Source: Roseivirga misakiensis (GTDB lineage: Bacteria; Bacteroidota; Bacteroidia; Cytophagales; Cyclobacteriaceae). From it: a stretch of 64,000 nt of DNA. Made by a program: the position numbers and the translations under genes. Of this stretch, positions 1 to 9,237 are shown piece after piece (position 1 is the first letter of the stretch; the number at the start of each line of letters is the position of its first letter). Location: positions 1 to 64,000 of the forward strand of contig NZ_MDGQ01000005.1 of the NCBI RefSeq assembly GCF_001747105.1. Direction: 5' to 3'. Under the pieces are notes generated by a model that was not told the DNA's origin, made no database searches, and was given only the letters and a program-made list of their open reading frames with translations.

Positions 1-9
1 AAGATTTTA

Positions 10-116
10 TGGTGATTATAGCGGTGGGGTCCACCTCTTCCCTTTCCGAACAGAGAAGTTAAGCCCACTTGCGCTGATGGTACTGCCTTTACCGGTGGGA
101 GAGTAAGTAGTCGCCA
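10..116 (+). rRNA. rrf: 5S ribosomal RNA
   Basis: The segment carries the conserved 5S core, including CCGAACAGAGAAGTTAAGCC and GATGGTACTGCC. The ends were set where the 5' TGGTGA can pair with the 3' TCGCCA to form helix I. It sits at the very start of the window, so it is probably the last gene of an rRNA operon whose 16S and 23S genes lie to the left. A strong terminator follows directly. Boundaries may be off by a few bases. Confidence 0.95.
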
Positions 117-128
117 GCTTTTTATTAT

Positions 129-161
129 GACCTATATCAACTCGATATAGGTCTTTTTTTT
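129..161 (+). terminator. Rho-independent terminator of the rRNA operon
   Basis: A perfect 10-bp stem (GACCTATATC / GATATAGGTC) with a 5-base loop is followed by eight T residues. It lies 12 bases after the 5S gene and ends that transcript. Confidence 0.9.
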
Positions 162-271
162 GCCCTTGTATAAAAGGGAAAGAGTCCATTTATATAATTC
201 ATGACTCTTTTTGGCAGAATCGGAAAATAAAATTGATTCTTTTCGTATCATACGGAGAGAAAGACTTCATA

Positions 272-2269
272 ATGCATACCCTGCCTGTATTCATAATTTT
301 CGAATCACCTTCATTGCTATTCGGATTGTTCGCAATTCTAATACCTATATTCATCCACCTCTTTAACCTCAGAAGAGTAAAGAAAATAGAGTTCTCTAAT
401 ACCGCACTCCTCAGAAAGGTTAAAGAAGAAACATCTTCGAAAAGGCGTCCCGTCGAAATACTGATTCTTATCTCCAGAATCTTCGCCATCTCATGTTTAG
501 TTTTAGCATTTGCCAGACCTATATATAAAAGCGAACAAAATGAGTTGAGCTTCCAAGATGAAGTGTTACTCTATTTAGACAATTCTCAAAGTCTTTCAGT
601 AAAGGGTGATGGTGATCAAATTGGTTTTGATAAAGCCTATAACCTGGCACAAGGTATTGTAAATGCTTATCCCGAAGGTACAGTGTTTAGGTTTATTGAA
701 AACGGCTATAGCAATTCCGTGACTACCGAATTTACTAAAGCATCGTTGACGGATAACCTCACAGAAGTAGAACAGATTGGAGTTGGCCGATCGTTTGAGG
801 AAATCATACAAAGAAAAAATGGCCAGGGACTAGAGGGGGATGTTTATCTAATCTCTGATTTCCAAGAACAAGACGGTCTGAATAGTCTACCTGTCGATTC
901 ATTGAGTCAATATTTCTTAGTTCCTATATCTGGTACCGACTATTCAAATATCTCTATTGATACCGCCTTTTTAAAGAATACTTTTCTATCAGGCAATGTC
1001 ACTAACGTCTTAAGTGTAAGGTTCAAGCGAAATGATAAGAGCACGAATAATATTAGCAGTAAGCTCTATTTCGATGATCAACTTTCGGGCACAGCGGAGA
1101 TCGATTTTGGAGAGACATTATTCGCCGAACATGATTTTGAGATACCAACCAACGAGGCGAACCTAGAAAAAATCAGACTTACCATCGATGATCCAGGTTT
1201 ATCTTTTGATAATGATTTCTATCTCACGATTAATCAACTTGATAAAGTGAGGGTAATCGAGCTCTACGATAGTCAATCACCATCGTACTTGTCATCGCTT
1301 TTTGAAGATAATGAGCTTTTTCAATTTAATAGGTTAAACACCAATGCACTTGACAACGAAGCGATAGCTTCCGCAGACTTTATCCTTATCAATGAGCTCA
1401 ATAATTACTCAAACCAATTGCAAACAGCGATATCTGGGGCGTTAAATGATGGGAAAACTGTAGTAATTGTACCCGCCAAAAATGCTAGGAGTGAGAGTTT
1501 TACAGGTTTAGGGGTTAATACAATAATGGATACAAAAGAATTGATCGCACTTGATGTGCCAGACTACGAGAATCCATTTTTTGAAGGCGTTTTCGAAGAA
1601 AATTCACCAAGCCTTGATATGCCTTCAGCCCTAACAACATTTAGATTAATGAATGAGGAGTTGGCCTACTTGACTTTTCGAAATGGTCGATCCTTTTTGT
1701 CAAAAGTAGTGAGTGAAGGTAATCTCTTTTTCTTTGCTAGTAGTTTCGAAACTGGCCAAACCACTTTTACCAATCATGCAATTTTTGTTCCTGTCATGTA
1801 CAAACTGGCACTTGGGAGTAAGGTCAGCTTGACCAACTTATATTATTATACCGACAGTGAAACGATCTTTTTTCCAATAGATCGCCCAGATAATAGTCAA
1901 GTTTACTCCTTAAGAAAAAATGATGAATTAATAATTCCAGATCAAAGACAAGAAGAAGGCCGATTGATAATGGAGATTCCCAAAGATCTTATTGAAACTG
2001 GACATTATGAATTAGTACTGGACGATACACCAGTCGGTTTGCTATCCTTTAATCTACCAAAACAAGAGTCCGACGTTAAACCGATTGCTTTTGATGCTTT
2101 AGAAGATTTAACTTCTTCTAACAATATCTCGATACTTAACTCGGCGAGTAGTGCTAGTATAGAAAGTGATCTTACCGCAAGTATAAATGGTTTACCACTT
2201 TGGAAGTATGCTTTATTGGCTGGATTACTTTTTCTTTTTGTGGAGATAATTTTAATCCGATATTTGTAG
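272..2269 (+). CDS. BatA-domain membrane protein (aerotolerance/vWA type)
   Basis: The protein opens with two closely spaced membrane segments separated by a basic turn (LFNLRRVKKIEF, then the RRP-rich stretch before the second helix), which is the BatA N-terminal double-transmembrane domain common in Bacteroidota. A long extracytoplasmic region follows, containing a vWA-like portion (LLYLDNSQSLS), and one membrane helix closes the C-terminus (LPLWKYALLAGLLFLFVEII). The length of about 665 residues suits the family. The ATG at 272 was chosen because GGAGAGA lies 13 bases upstream; an in-frame ATG at 233 would add 13 residues. The dihydroorotase-like gene starts one base after its stop, suggesting co-transcription. 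The molecular function of these proteins is not established. Confidence 0.85.
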   Translation: MHTLPVFIIFESPSLLFGLFAILIPIFIHLFNLRRVKKIEFSNTALLRKVKEETSSKRRPVEILILISRIFAISCLVLAFARPIYKSEQNELSFQDEVLLYLDNSQSLSVKGDGDQIGFDKAYNLAQGIVNAYPEGTVFRFIENGYSNSVTTEFTKASLTDNLTEVEQIGVGRSFEEIIQRKNGQGLEGDVYLISDFQEQDGLNSLPVDSLSQYFLVPISGTDYSNISIDTAFLKNTFLSGNVTNVLSVRFKRNDKSTNNISSKLYFDDQLSGTAEIDFGETLFAEHDFEIPTNEANLEKIRLTIDDPGLSFDNDFYLTINQLDKVRVIELYDSQSPSYLSSLFEDNELFQFNRLNTNALDNEAIASADFILINELNNYSNQLQTAISGALNDGKTVVIVPAKNARSESFTGLGVNTIMDTKELIALDVPDYENPFFEGVFEENSPSLDMPSALTTFRLMNEELAYLTFRNGRSFLSKVVSEGNLFFFASSFETGQTTFTNHAIFVPVMYKLALGSKVSLTNLYYYTDSETIFFPIDRPDNSQVYSLRKNDELIIPDQRQEEGRLIMEIPKDLIETGHYELVLDDTPVGLLSFNLPKQESDVKPIAFDALEDLTSSNNISILNSASSASIESDLTASINGLPLWKYALLAGLLFLFVEIILIRYL

Positions 2270-2270
2270 C

Positions 2271-3539
2271 ATGGAATTTTTAATCCGTGCCGCAGAGATT
2301 CTGCAACCCAATACTCCCCTCCACAAGGTCAAAAAAGATATACTTATTTCTAATGGTAAAATTGCCAAGATAGAAGATCAGATAGATTTTGATGGTCAGA
2401 TAGTCAGTGCTGAATACTTAAAAGTTAGCGCAGGATGGATGGATATGCGGGCGCACTATAATGATCCTGGAATTGAGCACAAAGAAGACCTGATTTCAGG
2501 AACTCAAACTGCTTTGTCAGGTGGCTTTACAGATGTAGTTCTCCTACCCAATACCGATCCGATTGTAAGTACAAAAAATGGAATATCGTACTATCAAAGA
2601 TTCAATGAAAGCGCACAAGTAACACTTCACCCCTTGGCGGCGCTCACCATAGATTGTGAAGGAAAAGAGATCACAGAGATGATTGATCTGCATACGGCTG
2701 GAGCCGTAGCGTTTTCTGATGGACTTAATCCCGTATGGCATACGGATATCTTGTTGAAAGGGCTACAGTATCTTCAAAAGTTCGATGGACTATTGATCAA
2801 TAAGCCAGAGGATAAGCTGCTGACATCTTTTGGTCATATGAATGAAGGAGAAGTGAGTACTATGTTAGGCCTAAAGGGTATGCCAGTACTATCAGAAACG
2901 GTTATGATCCAACGAGATTTGAGTCTTTTGGCCTATGCAGGTGGTAAAATTCACTTTAGTTTAATTTCAAGTGCCGAGAGTGTAGAACTTATTAGAGAAG
3001 CTAAGGCTCAAGGTTTAAGGGTCACTTGCGATGTTGGGGTTAATTATTTGAAATACACGGATGCCGACCTAAGTGATTACGATACAAACCTCAAGGTAAA
3101 TCCGCCTTATAGGACAGAAACGGATCGGTTGACTTTAATAGCCGCCGTAAAAGATGGAACTATTGATGTAGTGGTAAGTGATCATACACCGCACGATGAA
3201 GAGTGCAAAAAGTTAGAGTTCGATCTAGCAGACTTTGGGTCCACTAATCAACAAACATTCTACAGTGTCATGTTAGAAGTATTCGGAGATGATCTAGATG
3301 CATTAATAGATCGCTTCTCGACAATGCCACGTGAGATATTAGGTTTGGAAAATAGTCAGATCGCTGTGGGAAATGATGCTTGTCTTACACTCTTTAACCC
3401 AAGTACCCAATGGACATTTGATGCTAAAACAAATAATTCCAAGTCGGTTGCCTCTCCACTTTTTAACTCAGAATTAAATGGTTCTGTAGTTGGGGTGGTC
3501 AACAAAGGGAGCTTATTCTTAAATGAATATGAAGCTTAA
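2271..3539 (+). CDS. Dihydroorotase-like amidohydrolase with degenerate metal site
   Basis: The 422-residue sequence aligns along its whole length with class I (multifunctional complex type) dihydroorotases, which close carbamoyl-aspartate to dihydroorotate in pyrimidine synthesis. Landmarks are DMRAHYNDPG at 58-67, FSDG at 148-151, a PED at 179-181 and SDHTPH at 303-308. The usual metal ligands are largely missing: the D-x-H-x-H-x-R motif reads D-M-R-A-H-Y-N, the HxED His is Lys178, the HVST His is Leu231 and the conserved HH pair is Asn-Tyr. Only the last Asp (304) and one His remain. This matches the PyrC-like group of Bacteroidota and resembles non-catalytic pseudo-dihydroorotases. It starts one base after the BatA gene and overlaps the next gene by 17 bases. 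Confidence 0.8.
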   Translation: MEFLIRAAEILQPNTPLHKVKKDILISNGKIAKIEDQIDFDGQIVSAEYLKVSAGWMDMRAHYNDPGIEHKEDLISGTQTALSGGFTDVVLLPNTDPIVSTKNGISYYQRFNESAQVTLHPLAALTIDCEGKEITEMIDLHTAGAVAFSDGLNPVWHTDILLKGLQYLQKFDGLLINKPEDKLLTSFGHMNEGEVSTMLGLKGMPVLSETVMIQRDLSLLAYAGGKIHFSLISSAESVELIREAKAQGLRVTCDVGVNYLKYTDADLSDYDTNLKVNPPYRTETDRLTLIAAVKDGTIDVVVSDHTPHDEECKKLEFDLADFGSTNQQTFYSVMLEVFGDDLDALIDRFSTMPREILGLENSQIAVGNDACLTLFNPSTQWTFDAKTNNSKSVASPLFNSELNGSVVGVVNKGSLFLNEYEA

Positions 3540-4062
3540 AAAAATTAATCCGCTCATTCCTCAAATTTCAGTTCGTTTTGGAGCTGTTGGTGGTGTATTA
3601 GCGATAGTTGCGTTTTTGGTTTTCCACTTTATTGGTTTACCTCCCGGAAGCCTTCTTTCATTTATAGCCACAATTCTTGTTGTGGGTATGTTTATGTTCT
3701 TACCAATGAAGGGATTTAAATCGCACAATAATGGCGAATTTAGGTTCTATCATGGTATGACTATTGGCTTCATTAGTTACTTATCTATTGCTACGATCTT
3801 CAGCCTATTTTATCTGCTTTTTATTACAGTGATAGAGCCAGATTATCTGATCGATAAAATGGAGTTTTTGAAAGAGAACCTCATCGAGCAAAAGGAACAG
3901 AAAATAGAAGAGTTTGGCCCAGAAGTCTATGAACGACAGCTCAAAGGAATGGACTCAACTTCAGTTTCGGCGGATGTTTTGAGTGAGTTTGCGAAACGAC
4001 TATTTATAGGCCTGTTCATCGCGCCAGTTTTTTCCATAATTCTACGGACACGTCAAGCCTAA
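3523..4062 (+). CDS. DUF4199 domain membrane protein
   Basis: This 179-residue protein has two N-terminal membrane helices (about 20-62), a third near 80-105, a charged and probably coiled loop (about 110-150) and a final helix at the C-terminus. The pattern and the conserved GEFRFYHGMTIGF stretch fit the DUF4199 family of Bacteroidota, whose function is unknown. It overlaps the dihydroorotase-like gene by 17 bases, so it is translated from the same message. A second Met two codons in could be the true start. Confidence 0.8.
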   Translation: MNMKLKKINPLIPQISVRFGAVGGVLAIVAFLVFHFIGLPPGSLLSFIATILVVGMFMFLPMKGFKSHNNGEFRFYHGMTIGFISYLSIATIFSLFYLLFITVIEPDYLIDKMEFLKENLIEQKEQKIEEFGPEVYERQLKGMDSTSVSADVLSEFAKRLFIGLFIAPVFSIILRTRQA

Positions 4063-4181
4063 ATTCTTTCGTTAATCCGTTCAATATATCGCTCAAGTAA
4101 AAAAAGATGTCAGAGGTACCAGAATAGGTATAATTGTAGAAAATAAGTAATTTTCGATCAAGCAACCTTAAAATCATAATC

Positions 4182-4691
4182 ATGGAAGATCAATTAACTA
4201 CAGGTCAAGTGGCCAAAAAATGGGGGTTAATTTATGGCCTTGTAGCTACTGTAATAAATTTAATACCTCTTTTACTTGAGGTACAACCACCTTGGTGGCA
4301 GGTTGTTAATGTTATCGTTGCCATAGTAATCTATGCCCTTGCGACTAAAGAGTTTAAGACTGAGAACGGTGGTTATATGTCTTTTGGTAAAGGGTTCAAA
4401 ATCAGTATGATTGCCGCTCTAATTGGTGGTGCTATTAGAAATGTTGTTAACTACATATATATCAAGTTCATTGACCCAACAGTAATGGAACGCATGCAGC
4501 AAGCGGTAGTAGACAGCTGGAGAGATCAAGGAATGTCAGAAGAGCAGATAGAGCAAATGTCAGGTTTATCATCTGGACTCTCTAATCCGGAAATAGCGTT
4601 GATTCTAGGGTATGTAGTCGTGCTTTTAGGTGGTCTGATTTGGGGCGCAATAGTTTCAGCAATAAATAAAAACGAAGCCGAAGACTTTTAG
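4182..4691 (+). CDS. DUF4199 domain membrane protein, second copy
   Basis: A 169-residue protein with four predicted membrane helices and the DUF4199 hallmark GYMSFGKGFKISM followed by a charged loop (VMERMQQAVVDSWRDQGMSE). It is a distant paralogue of the protein just upstream, separated by 119 bases. The following glycosyltransferase starts three bases after its stop. In other Bacteroidota DUF4199 genes are often next to glycosyltransferases and dihydroorotase-like genes, which agrees with this order; what the family does is not known. Confidence 0.82.
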   Translation: MEDQLTTGQVAKKWGLIYGLVATVINLIPLLLEVQPPWWQVVNVIVAIVIYALATKEFKTENGGYMSFGKGFKISMIAALIGGAIRNVVNYIYIKFIDPTVMERMQQAVVDSWRDQGMSEEQIEQMSGLSSGLSNPEIALILGYVVVLLGGLIWGAIVSAINKNEAEDF

Positions 4692-4694
4692 AAA

Positions 4695-5657
4695 TTGACA
4701 CAAATATCAATTGTAATACCACTCTACAACGAAGAAGAGTCACTACCAGAACTCATAGAATGGATAAGCCGTGTTATGAACAAGCATGGCTTTCTTTATG
4801 AAATAATTTTGGTAGACGACGGTAGCGATGATAAATCGTGGACTGTAATTGAATCGCTTGCTCCTAATCACCCTATAAAGGGTATAAAGTTCAATATGAA
4901 CTATGGTAAATCCGCCGCACTCAATGTTGGGTTTAAGCATACTGTTGGTGAGGTGGTTATTACGATGGATGCCGACTTACAAGATAGCCCGGATGAAATC
5001 CCTGAACTTTATGAAATGGTAAAGTCAGGTACTCAACTTGTTTCTGGCTGGAAAAAGAAGCGATTCGACCCGATTTCTAAGACGGTTCCATCTAAACTCT
5101 TCAATGGTGTTACAAGAATTCTTTCTGGTATTAAACTTCATGATTTCAATTGCGGCCTAAAAGCCTATGACCAGCGTTTGGTTAAAACCCTAGATATATA
5201 TGGGGAAATGCACCGCTACATACCAGTAATTGCGAAGCGAAATGGCTTCAATAAAATTGGAGAGAAGGTGGTTGAGCATCGAGCTAGGAAATACGGAAAA
5301 ACTAAATTCGGATTAGAACGGTTCATATATGGTTTTCTAGACCTACTTTCTATATCGTTTGTATCAAGATATAAGAAAAGGCCGATGCACTTTTTCGGTA
5401 GCTTAGGAACAGTATCTTTCTTGTTGGGCTTTATTTCTGTGATCTGGATTGTATGGGAAAAGGTCCGTGCAACTATTTTCTTGAAGACTTCTGATTACCG
5501 AGAGGTAGTAGATCAGCCCCTCTTTTTTATCGCAATCACCGCCATAATCATTGGTGTGCAGCTTTTTCTGGCAGGTTTTGTTGGGGAAATGATGGTGATG
5601 AATTCGCACAAGAGAAACGATTATATATATGATGAGACCATTGGTTTGGATCAATGA
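4695..5657 (+). CDS. Family 2 glycosyltransferase, polyprenyl-phosphate sugar type
   Basis: The N-terminal domain is a GT-A fold: SIVIPLYNEEESL at 5-17, DDGS near 41-44 and the metal-binding DADLQD near 92-97. The C-terminus has two membrane helices (FFGSLGTVSFLLGFISVIW and PLFFIAITAIIIGVQLFLAG). This layout is that of DPM1/GtrB-like enzymes that transfer a sugar to a polyprenyl phosphate at the inner face of the membrane. The start is a TTG three bases after the DUF4199 stop, and the next glycosyltransferase overlaps its end by four bases, so the two enzymes are probably made together. Sugar and acceptor cannot be read from sequence. Confidence 0.88.
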   Translation: MTQISIVIPLYNEEESLPELIEWISRVMNKHGFLYEIILVDDGSDDKSWTVIESLAPNHPIKGIKFNMNYGKSAALNVGFKHTVGEVVITMDADLQDSPDEIPELYEMVKSGTQLVSGWKKKRFDPISKTVPSKLFNGVTRILSGIKLHDFNCGLKAYDQRLVKTLDIYGEMHRYIPVIAKRNGFNKIGEKVVEHRARKYGKTKFGLERFIYGFLDLLSISFVSRYKKRPMHFFGSLGTVSFLLGFISVIWIVWEKVRATIFLKTSDYREVVDQPLFFIAITAIIIGVQLFLAGFVGEMMVMNSHKRNDYIYDETIGLDQ

Positions 5658-6634
5658 GACTATATTCCGTCGTAATACCCGTTTATAATCGCCCAGAAGA
5701 AGTTAGAGAGTTACTAACCTCCTTACTCGATCAAACATTCAAGAACTTTGAGGTACTGATCATTGAAGATGGTTCGACTAACAAGTGTGACCAAGTCGTT
5801 GAAGAGTTCAACCATCAACTTAACATTAGATATTACTTTAAAGAAAATTCAGGTCAGGGTTTCACCAGAAATTATGGCTTTAAAAAAGCAAAAGGGGATT
5901 ACTTGATTGTATTTGACTCTGACTGTTTGATTCCCAATCACTATTTCCAAACCGTCGATGACTTTCTAGAAGTTAATAGTATTGATGCCTTTGGTGGCCC
6001 TGATAGTGCCCACCCTTCTTTTAATACATTGCAAAAGGCTATAAGTTATTCCATGACATCACCCTTCACCACGGGTGGAATTCGTGGTAATAAGAAACAT
6101 GTTGGGAAATTCCATCCAAGGAGTTTCAATATGGGGATTTCCAGAAAAGTCTTCGAAGAAACTGGCGGTTATCGATTGACTAGAATGGGTGAAGATATTG
6201 AGTTCAGTATCAGAGTAATAAATGCGGGTTTCAAAACCGGTCTTATTGAATCTGCCTATGTATATCATAAGCGGAGAACAAGTATATCTCAGTTTTATAA
6301 ACAGCTACATTTTTTTGGGAGAGCTAGGGTCAATGTTAATCGTTTTTTTCCGGGTGAAATGAAATTGATTCATTTGTTACCAGCCGTTTTTACCCTTGGG
6401 TTTATCGGATGGTTAAGCACATATCTCTGGAGCGACTTACTTTTTAAAATCGGCGGTTTAACGATTTCCTTCTTCTTTTTAGCGATTCTGATTCACTCAT
6501 CGCTGAAGACCAAGAATATTGCGGTAGGTTTTGCGAGCATTTGTACGGCATTTGTACAGTTATTTGCCTACGGCATGGGATTAATTACCGAGAAAATCAG
6601 TCCTAGAGGTAATCAACCCTTCGCGCAGAAGTAA
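5654..6634 (+). CDS. Family 2 glycosyltransferase, membrane-anchored
   Basis: The sequence begins with SVVIPVYNRPEEVRELL and has EDGS near 37-40, FDSDC near 92-96 and the acceptor-side GEDIEFSIRV motif near 178-187, all typical of GT-A family 2 enzymes. Two or three membrane helices occupy the C-terminal 100 residues (about 233-310). It overlaps the previous glycosyltransferase by four bases (ATGA). Its 3' end overlaps the convergent methyltransferase gene by 22 bases. Probable role is envelope polysaccharide or glycolipid assembly; substrate unknown. Confidence 0.87.
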   Translation: MRLYSVVIPVYNRPEEVRELLTSLLDQTFKNFEVLIIEDGSTNKCDQVVEEFNHQLNIRYYFKENSGQGFTRNYGFKKAKGDYLIVFDSDCLIPNHYFQTVDDFLEVNSIDAFGGPDSAHPSFNTLQKAISYSMTSPFTTGGIRGNKKHVGKFHPRSFNMGISRKVFEETGGYRLTRMGEDIEFSIRVINAGFKTGLIESAYVYHKRRTSISQFYKQLHFFGRARVNVNRFFPGEMKLIHLLPAVFTLGFIGWLSTYLWSDLLFKIGGLTISFFFLAILIHSSLKTKNIAVGFASICTAFVQLFAYGMGLITEKISPRGNQPFAQK

Positions 6635-7380
6635 ATAATTTCGTTTTTCGGTAGTGCGTATCGCTGTACTACATCCTCGGCTAACTCCATTACATATTTG
6701 TCTTCAGTGACATTAAAGCCAGCTTTTTCAAGTCTTTTGCCATAGTCAAGACCAAAAAGGCGTACATGGTCATCCTGCCAATAAACTCTTTCACGTTCTT
6801 TAGGATCCGTAATAGTTGGATCTTCCAGCGTCTCTTCGCGGCTATAGTCTTGTGGAGATTGAATAATTGCCCAACCGCCCGGCTTTAAAACACGATGAAT
6901 TTCACTCATCGCTTTGATATCGTTTTCTACATGCTCCATAACGTGGTTGCAAAAAACTACATCAAAAGTATTTTCATCGAATGGAATCGCATGTACATCC
7001 ATCTTCACATCAGCCAGGGGAGATTCCAGATCTGCCGAGGTATAATCAATGTTAGGCATATTCTTGAACTTCTTGATAAAGCAGAGTTCTGGGGCAATGT
7101 GGAGTAACCGTTTGTCTGCTGTAAAGAAATCAGTGCGATCCTTTAGGTAAAGCCACATAAGACGGTGCCTTTCTAATGACAAAGAATCAGGGCACAAAGC
7201 ATTTGGCCTAGGGTTCAATCTACCATAAGGAAGAAATTTACGGTAAGAAATTTCGCACACGGGACACTCAACATTGTTGCCTCTCATGAAAATGCTGATA
7301 AATCTTAGCCCATAATGACTAAAATACTGCAAGTAGCGTCGAGGAACGTTCCTCAACATGAAACTTATTAGTTTCTTCAT
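6613..7380 (-). CDS. Class I SAM-dependent methyltransferase with zinc-knuckle-like N-terminus
   Basis: The core has the methyltransferase type 11 signature: DVVFCNHVMEHV followed by HRVLKPGGWAIIQSP. Ahead of it lies a CPVC plus LCPDSLSLERHRLMWLYL segment, which in relatives reads CPxC...CPxC and probably binds zinc; here the last Cys is replaced by Ser. The start at 7380 (MKKLISF) is preferred to an ATG at 7431 because the extra 17 residues look non-coding. The gene converges on the glycosyltransferase pair and overlaps it by 22 bases, so it may act on the same envelope glycan, but this is inference. Substrate unknown. Confidence 0.8.
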   Translation of the reverse strand: MKKLISFMLRNVPRRYLQYFSHYGLRFISIFMRGNNVECPVCEISYRKFLPYGRLNPRPNALCPDSLSLERHRLMWLYLKDRTDFFTADKRLLHIAPELCFIKKFKNMPNIDYTSADLESPLADVKMDVHAIPFDENTFDVVFCNHVMEHVENDIKAMSEIHRVLKPGGWAIIQSPQDYSREETLEDPTITDPKERERVYWQDDHVRLFGLDYGKRLEKAGFNVTEDKYVMELAEDVVQRYALPKNEIIYFCAKG

Positions 7381-7723
7381 GATTAAAATTTCGTCAAAGA
7401 TAGAAATCTGTTTCAAGTAATTGGCGACCACCCAAATTATGATTCAGAGAGGTAGTATCACCTATTTGCCGTTCTTATAATTCGAACACTTGGATTAAAC
7501 GCTTAGGGACTTCAAAACATCTAAACAAATAGTGTACTGACCAGAAAAAAATAAAACAATTGTTAGTGCTTACGGTTAATGGACTGTGCGATAAAAACCA
7601 CAACTATTCCGCTAGTTCTCAATTATTCTAGAGGCGCTAATCTTTTTTAGATGGGAGTAGATTGATTTTTATTAAGCATAATTTTGAAGAGAATTTAAAG
7701 AAACTGAGGTTAATCAGAAAGTC
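7381..7723. other. Divergent intergenic region
   Basis: This 343-base AT-rich stretch separates the methyltransferase (leftward) from the efflux operon (rightward). I see no open reading frame or RNA gene in it. It holds a promoter-like box for the efflux operon near 7679 and presumably the methyltransferase promoter. Confidence 0.6.
7679..7686 (+). promoter_or_regulatory. TANNTTTG -7 box for the efflux operon
   Basis: TAATTTTG matches the Bacteroidota -7 consensus exactly and lies 37 bases before the ATG at 7724. A TTG lies 14 bases upstream, shorter than the usual 17-23 spacing, so the -33 element is uncertain. Confidence 0.5.
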
Positions 7724-9226
7724 ATGAGAAACAAATTAATAATTTTTGGTATCGTAGTCGTTGGTATTATCATCGTCGCGGTTCAAGTATTTAATCCATC
7801 GAAAGCTGAAGATTCGGCTGTGCTTTTTGCTGAGGCAGAACGCGGAGAATTTACAGTTGAAGTAACTACCACTGGAGAGTTGTCTGCAGAGCGATCAACA
7901 AAAATCATTGGCCCAGCAGCGGCTAGAGATTTTGGTATTCGTCAAATGACCATCCAGAGACTTGTCGAGGAAGGTACTCAAGTAAGAGAGGGTGAGTTTG
8001 TTGCTCAACTAGACCCAGGAGAATTATACGACAAGATTCAGGCTGAAAAAGACCGATTAACTGCGGAAATTGCTGAGTACGATAATGCTAAAATTGATAC
8101 AGCATTAACGTTAAGTAGCGAAAGAGACAAACTTATAAATCTCGATTACAACATCGAGGAGAAAAAGTTGCAAATAGAACAATCTCAGTATGAGCCGCCT
8201 GCAACTAAAAAGAAATATGAGAATGAGCTTGAAAAGCTTAAAAGAGATAAGCTCAGAGCGAATGAGAATTATATTCTAAAAATAGAGCAAGCCAAAGCTA
8301 AGATGATCGAAGCTACCTCTGATTTGAAAAGAGTTAGAGATAGATACGAGAGAATGCAAAAGCTAATCGCTGATTTTACGATTACTGCGCCACAAGCAGG
8401 AATGGTAATCTACACGAAAGGTGGATTTGGCGGGGACAGAGTAGTAGAAGGTTCTCAGATCAATGTTTGGTCTCCCGATGTAGCCGAGTTGCCAGATTTG
8501 TCTAGTATGATATCAACTACGTTTATTAATGAGGTGGATATCCGAAAGGTAAAGCCAGGTCAACCTGTTGAGATGGGCTTGGACGCTTTCCCAGAAAAGA
8601 AATTAACTGGTAAAGTAATGCGGGTTGCGAGAGTAGGTCAGCAAAACCCTAACTCAGACGCAAAAGTATTTGAAGTAGTGGTGAGACTCAATGAAAGAGA
8701 TTCTGATTTACGACCAGCAATGACTACAAGTAACATCATTGTAACAGAGAGATTAGAAGATGTAGTTTACGTTCCATTGGAATGTCTACATGTTTACAAC
8801 GATTCAATCAATTATGTTGTGAAAAAAGGAGGTTCTCTACAAGAAGTTAAAGTTGGAAAAACCAACAGTAATGAAGCCGTAATTGAAATGGGTGTTGAAG
8901 CTGGAGATATGCTTTACATGTCTTTACCTGAGTCACTAGACGGTAAAGAGCCTAAGCTTATTCCTGAGCTAGATGGTACTAGAATGCAGAAATATGAGGC
9001 AGCCCCTGAACAATTACTAAATGAAGAGTGGCTAATGCCTGACGGTTCACCAATGAACCCTAGAATTATTGATGCTTTGAAACAAAGAGGTGCTAAGACA
9101 CCTGCCGAAGCGCTTGAAATGATGAAGAGTTTTGGAAATAGAGGTGGAAGCAGAAGTGGTGGAGGACGACCAAGAGGAGGTGCATCTACGTCTGGCGCAA
9201 CTACATCAGGGCAACCATCTAACTAA
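7724..9226 (+). CDS. HlyD-family periplasmic adaptor subunit of efflux pump
   Basis: A single N-terminal membrane helix (about 4-24) anchors the protein. Next come a lipoyl/barrel-sandwich half (VTTTGELSAERSTKI), a long coiled-coil hairpin (about 95-215, rich in Lys, Glu and Leu), the second half (FTITAPQAGMVIYTKGG) and a beta-barrel domain. This is the MacA/HlyD layout linking an inner membrane transporter to an outer membrane channel. The last 35 residues are a low-complexity Gly/Ser/Arg tail. At 500 residues it is longer than MacA (about 370). The permease and TolC genes follow at 11 and 10 bases, forming one operon. Confidence 0.9.
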   Translation: MRNKLIIFGIVVVGIIIVAVQVFNPSKAEDSAVLFAEAERGEFTVEVTTTGELSAERSTKIIGPAAARDFGIRQMTIQRLVEEGTQVREGEFVAQLDPGELYDKIQAEKDRLTAEIAEYDNAKIDTALTLSSERDKLINLDYNIEEKKLQIEQSQYEPPATKKKYENELEKLKRDKLRANENYILKIEQAKAKMIEATSDLKRVRDRYERMQKLIADFTITAPQAGMVIYTKGGFGGDRVVEGSQINVWSPDVAELPDLSSMISTTFINEVDIRKVKPGQPVEMGLDAFPEKKLTGKVMRVARVGQQNPNSDAKVFEVVVRLNERDSDLRPAMTTSNIIVTERLEDVVYVPLECLHVYNDSINYVVKKGGSLQEVKVGKTNSNEAVIEMGVEAGDMLYMSLPESLDGKEPKLIPELDGTRMQKYEAAPEQLLNEEWLMPDGSPMNPRIIDALKQRGAKTPAEALEMMKSFGNRGGSRSGGGRPRGGASTSGATTSGQPSN

Positions 9227-9237
9227 GCCTGTCGAGA

